This document shows, piece by piece, positions 56,510-64,000 of a stretch of DNA of 64,000 nucleotides. Source of the stretch: Streptosporangium lutulentum (GTDB taxonomy: Bacteria > Actinomycetota > Actinomycetes > Streptosporangiales > Streptosporangiaceae). A program made the position numbers and the translations under genes. The stretch is from positions 8,804,001-8,868,000 of the forward strand of contig NZ_JAUSQU010000001.1 in the NCBI RefSeq assembly GCF_030811455.1. The letters run 5' to 3'. The first letter of the stretch is position 1, and every line of letters begins with the position of its first letter. The notes under the pieces were generated by a model. The model ran no database searches. It saw nothing but the letters and a program-made list of their open reading frames with translations, and had not been told where the DNA came from.

Positions 56510-58456
56510 TCAACGCGTCCGGCGAGTCCGCAGGAAGTCGCTGACGACGTACTCGCCCAGGCGGTCGGCGCCCGGGGAGAAGACCCGGCCGCCGTTGCGG
56601 CGGCCCACCTCGTTCACGAACTCCTTCAGGCGCTCGTCGTCGGCGAGCATGAACACGTTGAGCGTCGCCCGGCGCCTGGTCATCTTGTCCACCTCGGCGA
56701 GTGTCAGCTCCAGCGTCTCCTGAGTGGGCGGCCACTCGAAGGCGGCCGAGCCGTTGCGTCGCAGGTGGGCGGTGGGCTCACCGTCGGTGACCACGAGCAC
56801 GACCGGCTCGAAGTCGGGATGGCGGTCGAGGTGGCGGCCCGCGATCAGCAGGGCGTGGTGCAGGTTCGTCCCCTGGACCATGTCCCACTCCAGCCCGGCC
56901 AGCTCGTCGGGCGAGAGGACCCGGGCGTAGTTGGAGAAGCCGATGATCTGCACGGAGTCCTGGGGGAACTTCGAGGCGACCAGCGCCTGCAGGGCCATCG
57001 CGGTCTGCTTGGCGGCGGCCCAGGTGCCTCGCAGGGCCATCGAGTAGGACAGGTCCACCAGCAGGCACACCGCGGCGGCCGTACGGCTCTCGGTCTCGGC
57101 CACCTCGAAGTCGTCGACCGACAGGGTCACCGTTCCGTTGTTCCCGCCGCGCCGTACGCCGTTGACCACCGTGCGGACCACGTCGATGGGCTGCTCGTCG
57201 CCGAACCGCCAGGGCCGGGAGGACCCGGTGAGCTCGCCGGCGGAGCCCGCGTCGACCTGATCGTGGTCTCCGCGGCGGCCCGCGTCGAGGGAGGCGAAGA
57301 CGCGGCGCAGCGCCGTCTCCCCGAGGCGGCGGACGGCTTTGGGAGTGAGCTCCAGCTTGCCGCGCTGGCGGCGGAGGTATCCCTGCTGCTCCAGCTCACG
57401 CTCGATCTGCTTGAGCGCCTCCAGGTCGTCGACGGCCGAGCGGCCCAGGGCACGACGGATCGCGTCCTCGTCGATGTCGTCCATCCGGGCGCCGGGGTAG
57501 TCCTGGCGGAGCGCGGCCTCCAGCTGGGTGAGGTCGGCGAGCTCGTCCAGGGCGGTCACCGCGTCGCCCATCCCCATCGGCTCCTCGCCCCCCATCCGCT
57601 CCGGGGTGTTCCAGGCGAGGTCGGGACGGCGGGAGTACAGGGACTCTCCGAGGCGGCGCATCTGCTCGGCCAGCCCGGCGTCCTCCAGCGTCTGGTCGAT
57701 CAGCTGGTTGAGCTCCTCGCGCTGGGCGGGGGTCAGCGAGGCCAGCAGGCGCTGGGTGGCCGCGGCCCGGCGGGCGAGGGCGTCGACCAGTTCCTCCAGA
57801 TTCCGCGGCGACTCCGGGAACATGTCTCCATATTTGGACATGAACTGATTGAAGTCATCCTGAGTGTGTTCGCCACGCGCGTCCCGGTCGAGCATGTCGT
57901 TCAGGTCGGACATCATCTCCCTGACCCGCTCCATCGCGGCCGGGTCGGGATTGGCCATCGACTGCTTCATGCCGCGGAACTGGCTGTCGAGCACCTCCCT
58001 GCGCAGCAGGTCGCGCAGCTCCTCGAAGGTCTTCCGGGCGGCGGCCGAGCGCCACTGGTAATTGTTCAGCTCCTGGATCGCGCTCGCGGTGTCGTCGGGA
58101 AGACCGTCCAGCTCCGACTCACGCAGCCGGGCGTCGTCGGAGGGGTCGGGGAACAGCTCCGCCCGCTCCTGGCCGATCGCCTTGTCCAGCAGCGCCCTGG
58201 CCCGCTCCAGGGTCCCGTCGAGGCGGCCACGCTCGCGCAGCTCGCACCGGCGTCGCCGTACCTCGCGGAGCAGGTCGTCCAGGCCACGCCGGTCCTGCGC
58301 GCCGGGCAGGCCGTCCCTGAGCAGGTCACGCAGGGCGTGACCGGGGTTGGAGCCCGACAGGATGGCGTCGCCCATCTTGTCGAGCGCCGAACGCACGTCG
58401 TACGGCGGGGCGAGCGGGTCGGGCCCGTCCCGGTATTGGCCATAGCGGTAGCTCAT
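56510..58456 (-). CDS. VWA-domain protein (CoxE/MgChl-D-like)
   Basis: A 648-residue protein. The N-terminal two-thirds is helical and charged (MSDLNDMLDRDARGEHTQDD, ALARRAAATQRLLASLTPAQ). The C-terminal von Willebrand A domain has the MIDAS start CLLVDLSYSMALRGTW near residue 445 and later VVLVVTDGEPTAH. It lies 9 nt downstream of an AAA ATPase gene of the MgChl-I type, the usual AAA-VWA pairing of ATP-driven metal-insertion or remodelling machines. Target unknown. Confidence 0.87.
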   Translation of the reverse strand: MSYRYGQYRDGPDPLAPPYDVRSALDKMGDAILSGSNPGHALRDLLRDGLPGAQDRRGLDDLLREVRRRRCELRERGRLDGTLERARALLDKAIGQERAELFPDPSDDARLRESELDGLPDDTASAIQELNNYQWRSAAARKTFEELRDLLRREVLDSQFRGMKQSMANPDPAAMERVREMMSDLNDMLDRDARGEHTQDDFNQFMSKYGDMFPESPRNLEELVDALARRAAATQRLLASLTPAQREELNQLIDQTLEDAGLAEQMRRLGESLYSRRPDLAWNTPERMGGEEPMGMGDAVTALDELADLTQLEAALRQDYPGARMDDIDEDAIRRALGRSAVDDLEALKQIERELEQQGYLRRQRGKLELTPKAVRRLGETALRRVFASLDAGRRGDHDQVDAGSAGELTGSSRPWRFGDEQPIDVVRTVVNGVRRGGNNGTVTLSVDDFEVAETESRTAAAVCLLVDLSYSMALRGTWAAAKQTAMALQALVASKFPQDSVQIIGFSNYARVLSPDELAGLEWDMVQGTNLHHALLIAGRHLDRHPDFEPVVLVVTDGEPTAHLRRNGSAAFEWPPTQETLELTLAEVDKMTRRRATLNVFMLADDERLKEFVNEVGRRNGGRVFSPGADRLGEYVVSDFLRTRRTR

Positions 58457-58465
58457 CGTGACACC

Positions 58466-59863
58466 TCAGGTGCGGTAGACCGCCGTGCCGTCCACCTCGT
58501 CCTTGGACAGCCGGCGCAGGAGGTAGAGCCCCTCCAGGGCGAACTCCAGAGCGGCGGCGGCGTGTCCGGGGGACTCGTCGCCGATGCCGAGCTGCGACAT
58601 GATCTTGGCCAGGCCCTGCACCGGGCCGATCCTGCGGAGCAGTTCCGCGGCGGGGATCATGGCGCCCGACTCGACCTGGACACCCTCGGAGAACCTGTCC
58701 AGCAGCGCGGTCAGATCCACGCCGCCGAGCGTGCCCCGGAACGTCTCGGCCACGGCCCGGCGGAGCAGGTGGGCGAGGACCTCGGTCTCCCGGCCCTCCT
58801 CGCTGACCTCGAACTCCACCTTGCCGCGCAGCGTGTGCACGATTCCCGGCAGGTCGGCCACCCGGGCCACCGGGCGCTCCTCGCCGGTCAGGGCCGCACG
58901 CCGTACGGCGGAGGCGGCCGCGGTCTCGGCGGCCGCGATGGAGAAGCGGGCCGACACGCCGGACCGCGCGTCGACCGCCGTGGACTCGCGGACGAGCCGG
59001 GTGAAGCGGGCGATCACCTCGATCAGGTGGTCGGGGACGTCGGCGCCCATCTCGTCGAGGGCGGCCTCCTGGCGGATGAGGACGAGCTCGTTCTCGATCG
59101 AGAGCGGGTAGTGGGTGCGGATCTCGGCGCCGAAGCGGTCCTTCAGGGGGGTGATGATCCGGCCGCGGTTGGTGTAGTCCTCGGGGTTGGCGCTGGCGAT
59201 CAGCAGGATGTCCAGCGGCAGGCGCAGGTTGTATCCCCTGACCTGGATGTCGCGCTCCTCCAGCACGTTGAGCAGCGACACCTGGATCCGCTCGGCCAGG
59301 TCGGGCAGCTCGTTGACGGAGAACACGCCCCGGTTGCTTCTCGGAACCAGGCCGTAGTGGACCGTCTCCGGGTCGCCGAGCGTGCGTCCTTCGGCGATCT
59401 TGATGGGGTCGATGTCGCCGATCAGGTCGCCGACGGAGGTGTCGGGCGTGGCGAGCTTCTCGCCGTACCGCTCGTCCCTGTGCCTCCAGGAGATCGGCAG
59501 CTCCTCGCCGGTCTCCTCGGCCAGGCGGCGGCAGCGGACGCACGAGGGCTCGTAGGGGTGGTCGTTGATCTCGCAGCCGGAGACGACCGGCGTCCACTCG
59601 TCCAGGAGGGTCGTGATGGTGCGGATGAGGCGGGTCTTGCCCTGGCCGCGCTCGCCGAGCAGGACCAGGTCGTGCCCGGCCAGCAGTGCTCGTTCGAGAT
59701 AGGGCAGGACGGTGTCGTCGAAGCCGATGATGCCGGGGAACCGCGGCTCCCCGGCCCGCAGACGGGCCAGGAGGTTCTCGCGGATCTCGGCCTTTACCGT
59801 ACGGTGAATATGGCCGCTCGCGCGAAGCTCGCGCAGAGTACGTGGCTCTGGAATGTGAGGCAC
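58466..59863 (-). CDS. MgChl-I/MoxR-type AAA ATPase
   Basis: A 465-residue ATPase. Walker A is LVLLGERGQGKTRLIRTI near residues 70-87, Walker B/sensor parts are NRGVFSVNELPDLAERIQ and ILLIASANPEDYTNRGRII, and the arginine finger region is LKDRFGAEIRTHYP. A CEIN...CVRC segment (about 100-117) adds possible metal-binding cysteines. It precedes and is probably co-translated with the VWA gene. Although chelatase-like, no tetrapyrrole gene is nearby. Confidence 0.9.
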   Translation of the reverse strand: MPHIPEPRTLRELRASGHIHRTVKAEIRENLLARLRAGEPRFPGIIGFDDTVLPYLERALLAGHDLVLLGERGQGKTRLIRTITTLLDEWTPVVSGCEINDHPYEPSCVRCRRLAEETGEELPISWRHRDERYGEKLATPDTSVGDLIGDIDPIKIAEGRTLGDPETVHYGLVPRSNRGVFSVNELPDLAERIQVSLLNVLEERDIQVRGYNLRLPLDILLIASANPEDYTNRGRIITPLKDRFGAEIRTHYPLSIENELVLIRQEAALDEMGADVPDHLIEVIARFTRLVRESTAVDARSGVSARFSIAAAETAAASAVRRAALTGEERPVARVADLPGIVHTLRGKVEFEVSEEGRETEVLAHLLRRAVAETFRGTLGGVDLTALLDRFSEGVQVESGAMIPAAELLRRIGPVQGLAKIMSQLGIGDESPGHAAAALEFALEGLYLLRRLSKDEVDGTAVYRT

Positions 59864-60138
59864 GGGATCGAGCCTACGTCCCCAACGCCCGATCCGGCAC
59901 TCTCCTCCCGCTTTCGGATCTTGACTATCGCGTGACGGTCGGCGCGCGTGCTTGTCCCCGCAGTGGGGAGAATCGTTCCAAGGCGAGGCTTCGAGGAGAC
60001 CCCCGGGCCCGCGTTCCGGGTAGGTCTCGGTAGGTGAGATCGGGGCAGAAATTCAGGACAAACTTCAGGTAAGGCTTCGTTCGAGGGCTTTGACACCACC
60101 CCGGGCGAAACCTCGGACAGCAGGGGGAGGCGAGACGA

Positions 60139-61329
60139 GTGGCGTTGTTGACAAGCCGTTTCGCCGATGGTCTCGCGGTGGGGTCCGACCTGGTCGCCAC
60201 GGCCGAGACCGCGGTGCGTCAGGCCCTGGACGGCCTGTCCGGGCCGGCTGACCTGCTCTGTTTCTTCATCTGCGGAGATGATCCCGACGACGTCTCCCGC
60301 GCGGGACTGCGGGCGATGCGGATGGCGCCCAAGGCCGCGGTCCTCGGCTGCAGCGCCACGGGAGTGATCGGTGACGGGCAGGGGATCGAGGTCACCCCTT
60401 CGGTGAGCGCCTGGGCCGCCACCCTGGACGGCGCCCGGCTGACGACCTTCGTGCTGGACACCTTCCGGGCCGATGATCGTTTTGTCGTGGTCGGCCTGCC
60501 CGAACGCCATCCCGACGACCACGCGGCCATCCTGCTCGCCGATCCCTACAGCTTCCCCACCGACGGCTTCGTCGAGCGCTCCGAGGAGGTGCTGGGCGAC
60601 CTGCCTCTGATCGGAGGCATGGCCAACGCGATTCAGGGCCGGGGCGCGGTCCGGCTGTTCGCCGACGGGGAGATCTACAGCGAGGGCGCCGTCGGGGTGC
60701 TGCTCAGCGGTCCCGTCAACGTGAGCACCGTGGTGAGCCAGGGCTGCCGCCCGATCGGCCCGTCGATGGCCGTCACCGAGGTCGAGGACAACCTGCTCCT
60801 GGAGCTCGCGGGCCAGCCGGCCCTGGCACGGCTTGAGGAGATCGTCAGCGCGCTGGACGAGGACGACCGTGACCTGGTCGCCTCGGGGCTGCAGATCGGC
60901 ATCGCCATGAACGAGTACGCCGAGCGGCACGAGCGCGGAGACTTCCTGATCCGGGGCGTGATCGGGATCGATCCCGAGCGGGAGGCCGTGGCCATCGGCG
61001 ACGTCGTCGAGGTCGGCCGTACCGTCCGTTTCCAGGTCCGCGACGCCGCCACCGCCGACGAGGACCTGTACGAGCTGCTTGAGGCGCACCGCGAGGAGTT
61101 CGGCCGGGTGGACGGCGCGCTGCTGTTCTCCTGCAACGGCCGGGGCTCGGCCATGTTCGGCAGCGCCGACCATGACGCCGTCGCCGTCCGCGACACGCTC
61201 GGCCCCGTCGGCGTGGCGGGGTTCTTCGCCGCCGGGGAGGTGGGTCCCGTGGGCGGCCACAACCACGTGCACGGCTTCACCGCCTCCGTGCTGGTCTTCT
61301 CCTCCGGCACCCCCGCCGACAGCCCCTGA
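60139..61329 (+). CDS. FIST-domain sensory protein
   Basis: A 396-residue protein with FIST-N (about residues 30-230, including AVLGCSATGVIGDGQ and LPLIGGMANAIQGRGAVRLF) and FIST-C (about 240-380, ending CNGRGSAMFGSADHD and VAGFFAAGEVGPVGGHNHVH). FIST proteins are thought to sense small ligands such as amino acids and act in signalling. It is divergent from the AAA-VWA operon, separated by 275 nt without other features. Confidence 0.92.
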   Translation: MALLTSRFADGLAVGSDLVATAETAVRQALDGLSGPADLLCFFICGDDPDDVSRAGLRAMRMAPKAAVLGCSATGVIGDGQGIEVTPSVSAWAATLDGARLTTFVLDTFRADDRFVVVGLPERHPDDHAAILLADPYSFPTDGFVERSEEVLGDLPLIGGMANAIQGRGAVRLFADGEIYSEGAVGVLLSGPVNVSTVVSQGCRPIGPSMAVTEVEDNLLLELAGQPALARLEEIVSALDEDDRDLVASGLQIGIAMNEYAERHERGDFLIRGVIGIDPEREAVAIGDVVEVGRTVRFQVRDAATADEDLYELLEAHREEFGRVDGALLFSCNGRGSAMFGSADHDAVAVRDTLGPVGVAGFFAAGEVGPVGGHNHVHGFTASVLVFSSGTPADSP

Positions 61330-61362
61330 CCCCGCTGAGGGCCCACGTGGTGACGACCGCGT

Positions 61363-61683
61363 TCAGCTGACCTTGAGCTGCTCGTCGCCAAAGTCAGCGA
61401 TGAGCGTGAGGGTGCCGCCGAGCGCAGCCACATAGCGATCCAGGACCTCGCGAGTTGACACGTCGCCCTTCTCGATCTGTGACACTCTGCCAACAGAGAT
61501 GCCCATGCTCTCCGCCACCTGGTTCTGAGTGAGTCCGCGCCGTTTGCGCATCTCGGCGAGACGCCACGCTTGATGCTCATCTCGCAGATGTCGGATCTCC
61601 GCCTCGAACTGCTCCGGCCCGCCTGCGGTCTCGATCGCGCGCTCCAGATGGCCGCTCTCACGCCACCTGCGATGGCTGCTCAC
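61363..61683 (-). CDS. higA: HigA-type antitoxin (XRE family)
   Basis: A 106-residue protein with an XRE helix-turn-helix in its second half (RKRRGLTQNQVAESMGIS, GRVSQIEKGD). The N-terminal ~50 residues are helical. It overlaps the toxin gene by 4 nt (ATGA) and is encoded second, the HigBA order. It should neutralise HigB and repress the operon by binding the palindrome upstream of the toxin gene. Confidence 0.9.
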   Translation of the reverse strand: MSSHRRWRESGHLERAIETAGGPEQFEAEIRHLRDEHQAWRLAEMRKRRGLTQNQVAESMGISVGRVSQIEKGDVSTREVLDRYVAALGGTLTLIADFGDEQLKVS

Positions 61684-62057
61684 TGCGTTATCTCCTTCTG
61701 CCGATCTACCAAGTAGATCTCGTACAGTCGCTGAGCTCTCGGGATCGCCTCTCGATACCAGCGTTCCCAGTTACCCGCCTTGTCTCCCGCAACCAGCAGG
61801 ATCGCCGCTCGCCACGGGTCGAAGACGAAGAGAATCCGGATCTCGCTTCGGCCTGCGGATCCAGGCCGAAGCTCCTTCATATTAGAGATCTTGGATCCCG
61901 CGACGGTGTCCACCAATGGCCGCCCTTCAGCGGGCCCGTTACGCTCCAGCATCAGGATTGCCTGGTTGACCAGCTTGTGCGACCCCCGATCGATCTCATG
62001 GAGTGCGTCAAGGAACTCTTCTACCTCCTCGGTGAAAAAGATCTCCCATTCGCTCAC
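61680..62057 (-). CDS. higB: HigB-type toxin (RelE superfamily, Gp49-like)
   Basis: A 125-residue ribosome-dependent mRNA interferase candidate. FFTEEVEEFLDAL, the KELRPGSAGRSEIRILFVFD core and AGDKAGNWERWYREAIPRA are typical of Gp49-like HigB toxins. GTG 62057 has AGGAG 4 nt upstream; GTG 62069 would add four residues. GC content here is visibly lower than the surroundings, consistent with horizontal acquisition. Confidence 0.9.
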   Translation of the reverse strand: MSEWEIFFTEEVEEFLDALHEIDRGSHKLVNQAILMLERNGPAEGRPLVDTVAGSKISNMKELRPGSAGRSEIRILFVFDPWRAAILLVAGDKAGNWERWYREAIPRAQRLYEIYLVDRQKEITQ

Positions 62058-62080
62058 GATTCTCCTCACTCTAACTAATA

Positions 62081-62096
62081 TTTAGAATATTCTAAA
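62081..62096. promoter_or_regulatory. Palindromic operator of higBA
   Basis: TTTAGAATATTCTAAA is a perfect 16-bp palindrome 24 nt upstream of the toxin start in an AT-rich promoter. It is the expected kind of site for autoregulation by the HigA dimer and also provides -10-like TAGAAT/TATTCT hexamers. Confidence 0.75.
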
Positions 62097-62258
62097 CTTC
62101 TACGTCATGATCAATTTGAGAAATGACCAAGTCGCTGCGGACCGGAAGGAGAACGACGTCCGCTGTGCAGACTGCCTACTAGGCCACTGCTTGGTCCGCC
62201 TTTATTAACGAAGGCGAGGTATGAGAACGAAGGTGAGATGCACGGACGGCGGCCCGGT

Positions 62259-63440
62259 TCAACGCAGGGCGTCGGCGGGTTCCATGCGGGCTGCGCGGAG
62301 GGCCGGGTAGAGGCCCGCGAGAAGGCCTACCAGGGCACCGGCGACGGGAGCCGCCAGGGCCAGGCCGACGTCGAGGACGGGAGTCCACTCCTTCGTGGCG
62401 GAGATGACCACGACGGAGACCAGGCCGAGACTGGCGCCGATCACGCCGCCGGTCATACCGATCAACGTGGACTCCAGCAGGAACTGGGCGGCTATGTGGC
62501 GGCGGGCGGCGCCCAGGGAGCGGCGCAGGCCGATCTCGGCGATGCGTTCCATCACGGTGACCAGGGTGACGTTGGCGATGCCCACCGCGCCGACCACCAG
62601 GGATACCAGGCCGAGGATCAGGAACAGGCCGTTGACGTCGTCCTGGACGCCGTCGCGGGCGCGTTTGGGGCTGGGCGGGGCGATGACCTGGAGTTCGCTG
62701 GGGTGATTGGGACTCAGCGCGACGGGGGCCTGGCCGGCGATCAGTTCGGCGGCGCCAAGGGTGGTGGTGACCAGGACACGGGTGACGTTCTTCAGACCGA
62801 AGTCGGCGCCGATCGTGGGTGGCACGATCACGGCGGTGGACAGGATCTGCTCGCGGCGCAGATCGCCGAGGATGCCGATCACGGTGTAGGCGCGGTCGCC
62901 GATGAACACGGCGGGGGCGTTCGCGAGGCGGGTGACGCCGAGCATCCTGGCGGCCTGCTCGCCGAGGACCACCACGCGGTCGCGGCGCCCGATGTGACCT
63001 TCGTCGAAGAAACGGCCCCCGGTCATCCGGCCGTGGACCGCCCGTGGGAGTTCGGGCCCGGCGGCCACCACGGCCAGGGTCTGGCCGGTGACCCTGGTGG
63101 GGTCCACCAGGGCGTTGGAGGTGACCTGGAGGTTGGAGCTCGTGTCGGTCTGGGCGAGCGCGACGGCCGAGGTCACTCCGCGCAGCCGGGTGAGGGAGGC
63201 GGGGGCGTCCCAGGTGACCAGCGGGTCGGGTTTGTCGGGCACCTCGACGGTGATCGCGGTGGCGGTGAGCTCGTCGAACCGCCCGACGATCTGGTTTCCG
63301 GCGGTGGCGGCGATGCCCAGGGTGATGACCAGGGTGGCGATGCCGAGGACGGTGCCGAGCGTGGTCAGGGCGGAGCGGACGGGGCGGGCGAGCATGCCCG
63401 CCAGGGCCTCGGACCAGAGGTCGCGGATGTCCACGGTCAC
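62259..63440 (-). CDS. MacB/FtsX-type ABC transporter permease
   Basis: A 393-residue permease. An N-terminal helix (RSALTTLGTVLGIATLVITLG) is followed by a large extracytoplasmic MacB-PCD domain (about 45-260). Three C-terminal helices then carry the FtsX signature VVGAVGIANVTLVTVMERIAE and RRSLGAARRHIAAQFLLES. It pairs with the ATPase gene 85 nt upstream. Such pairs export peptides, lipoproteins or antimicrobials. Confidence 0.92.
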   Translation of the reverse strand: MTVDIRDLWSEALAGMLARPVRSALTTLGTVLGIATLVITLGIAATAGNQIVGRFDELTATAITVEVPDKPDPLVTWDAPASLTRLRGVTSAVALAQTDTSSNLQVTSNALVDPTRVTGQTLAVVAAGPELPRAVHGRMTGGRFFDEGHIGRRDRVVVLGEQAARMLGVTRLANAPAVFIGDRAYTVIGILGDLRREQILSTAVIVPPTIGADFGLKNVTRVLVTTTLGAAELIAGQAPVALSPNHPSELQVIAPPSPKRARDGVQDDVNGLFLILGLVSLVVGAVGIANVTLVTVMERIAEIGLRRSLGAARRHIAAQFLLESTLIGMTGGVIGASLGLVSVVVISATKEWTPVLDVGLALAAPVAGALVGLLAGLYPALRAARMEPADALR

Positions 63441-63525
63441 ATCCCTTCGGGAGAACGGGCGGCGTGATTCGCCCTGCGGGTGAGAGAGCGGGTGGACGCG
63501 TACCGAGGGGGAGCGGCGTGCATGG

Positions 63526-64000
<475 letters not shown>

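Noticed and set aside
59794..61272. 492-codon frame antisense to the FIST gene
   Set aside because: Composition is His/Asp/Gly/Val-rich shadow sequence with no motif; the sense frame matches FIST domains throughout.

Overview
The window is high-GC actinobacterial chromosome. Evidence: strong G/C third-position bias, many GTG starts, translational overlaps, the order glmU-prs-rplY-pth ... mfd-mazG-eno-ftsB-DUF501-ppx, an actinobacterial-type Nudix/phosphatase fusion beside ppk1, and an F420-type oxidoreductase family member. Gene content fits a filamentous actinomycete (Streptosporangiales or a relative); the genus cannot be fixed from the sequence alone. No transposase, integrase, phage gene, rRNA or CRISPR array was seen.

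Layout. 0.1-5.3 kb (minus strand): mutT1, ppk1, a TetR regulator with a very long charged tail, and a fatty-acyl desaturase with a palindromic operator candidate in its promoter. 5.7-9.8 kb: tRNA-Gln(UUG) and the housekeeping run glmU-prs-rplY-pth. 9.9-29.0 kb: a large accessory block for a surface polysaccharide. It holds a polyprenyl-phosphate sugar-1-phosphate transferase, a GT2 and a WecG/TagA glycosyltransferase, a Wzx-like flippase, a Wzy/O-antigen-ligase-like polymerase, a Wzz-like chain-length protein, an APH-like kinase and a secreted glycoside hydrolase. Mixed into it are three different sulfotransferases and the machinery to make and recycle their donor PAPS: cysD, cysN, an APS kinase carrying a dead ATP-sulfurylase domain, cysQ and a TauE-type anion transporter. 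No sulfite- or PAPS-reductase gene is present, so the block reads as a dedicated sulfated-exopolysaccharide system. It sits between pth and mfd, which are usually close in actinobacteria.

29.1-39.5 kb: methyltransferase, mfd, a SurA-N lipoprotein, mazG, a membrane protein, eno, a FtsB-like protein, DUF501 and ppx. 39.7-43.5 kb: a secreted protein with three related two-cysteine domains, a family-5 uracil-DNA glycosylase and a type II NADH dehydrogenase. At 44.0 kb there is an odd 73-nt tRNA with anticodon UAA but a short variable loop. 44.9-50.4 kb: a Bax-inhibitor-1 family protein, a small DUF4287-like protein, a PPOX/F420 enzyme, thiolase, a PQQ-type beta-propeller lipoprotein and an SGNH hydrolase. 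50.5-54.6 kb: cystathionine beta-synthase, an orphan DesK-type histidine kinase and cystathionine gamma-synthase (transsulfuration). 54.8-61.3 kb: small membrane proteins, a DUF6292-like protein, a VWA + MgChl-I-type AAA pair and a FIST sensor. 61.4-64.0 kb: a HigBA toxin-antitoxin pair with a perfect palindromic operator, and a MacB-type ABC exporter whose ATPase (cut by the window edge) carries an in-frame repeat insertion.

Short repeats are a second theme: a 14-bp array, a heptamer array, 44-bp and 17-bp tandem repeats, and a 96-bp dispersed repeat present twice. At three places the 3' end of a gene is copied into the flanking spacer.
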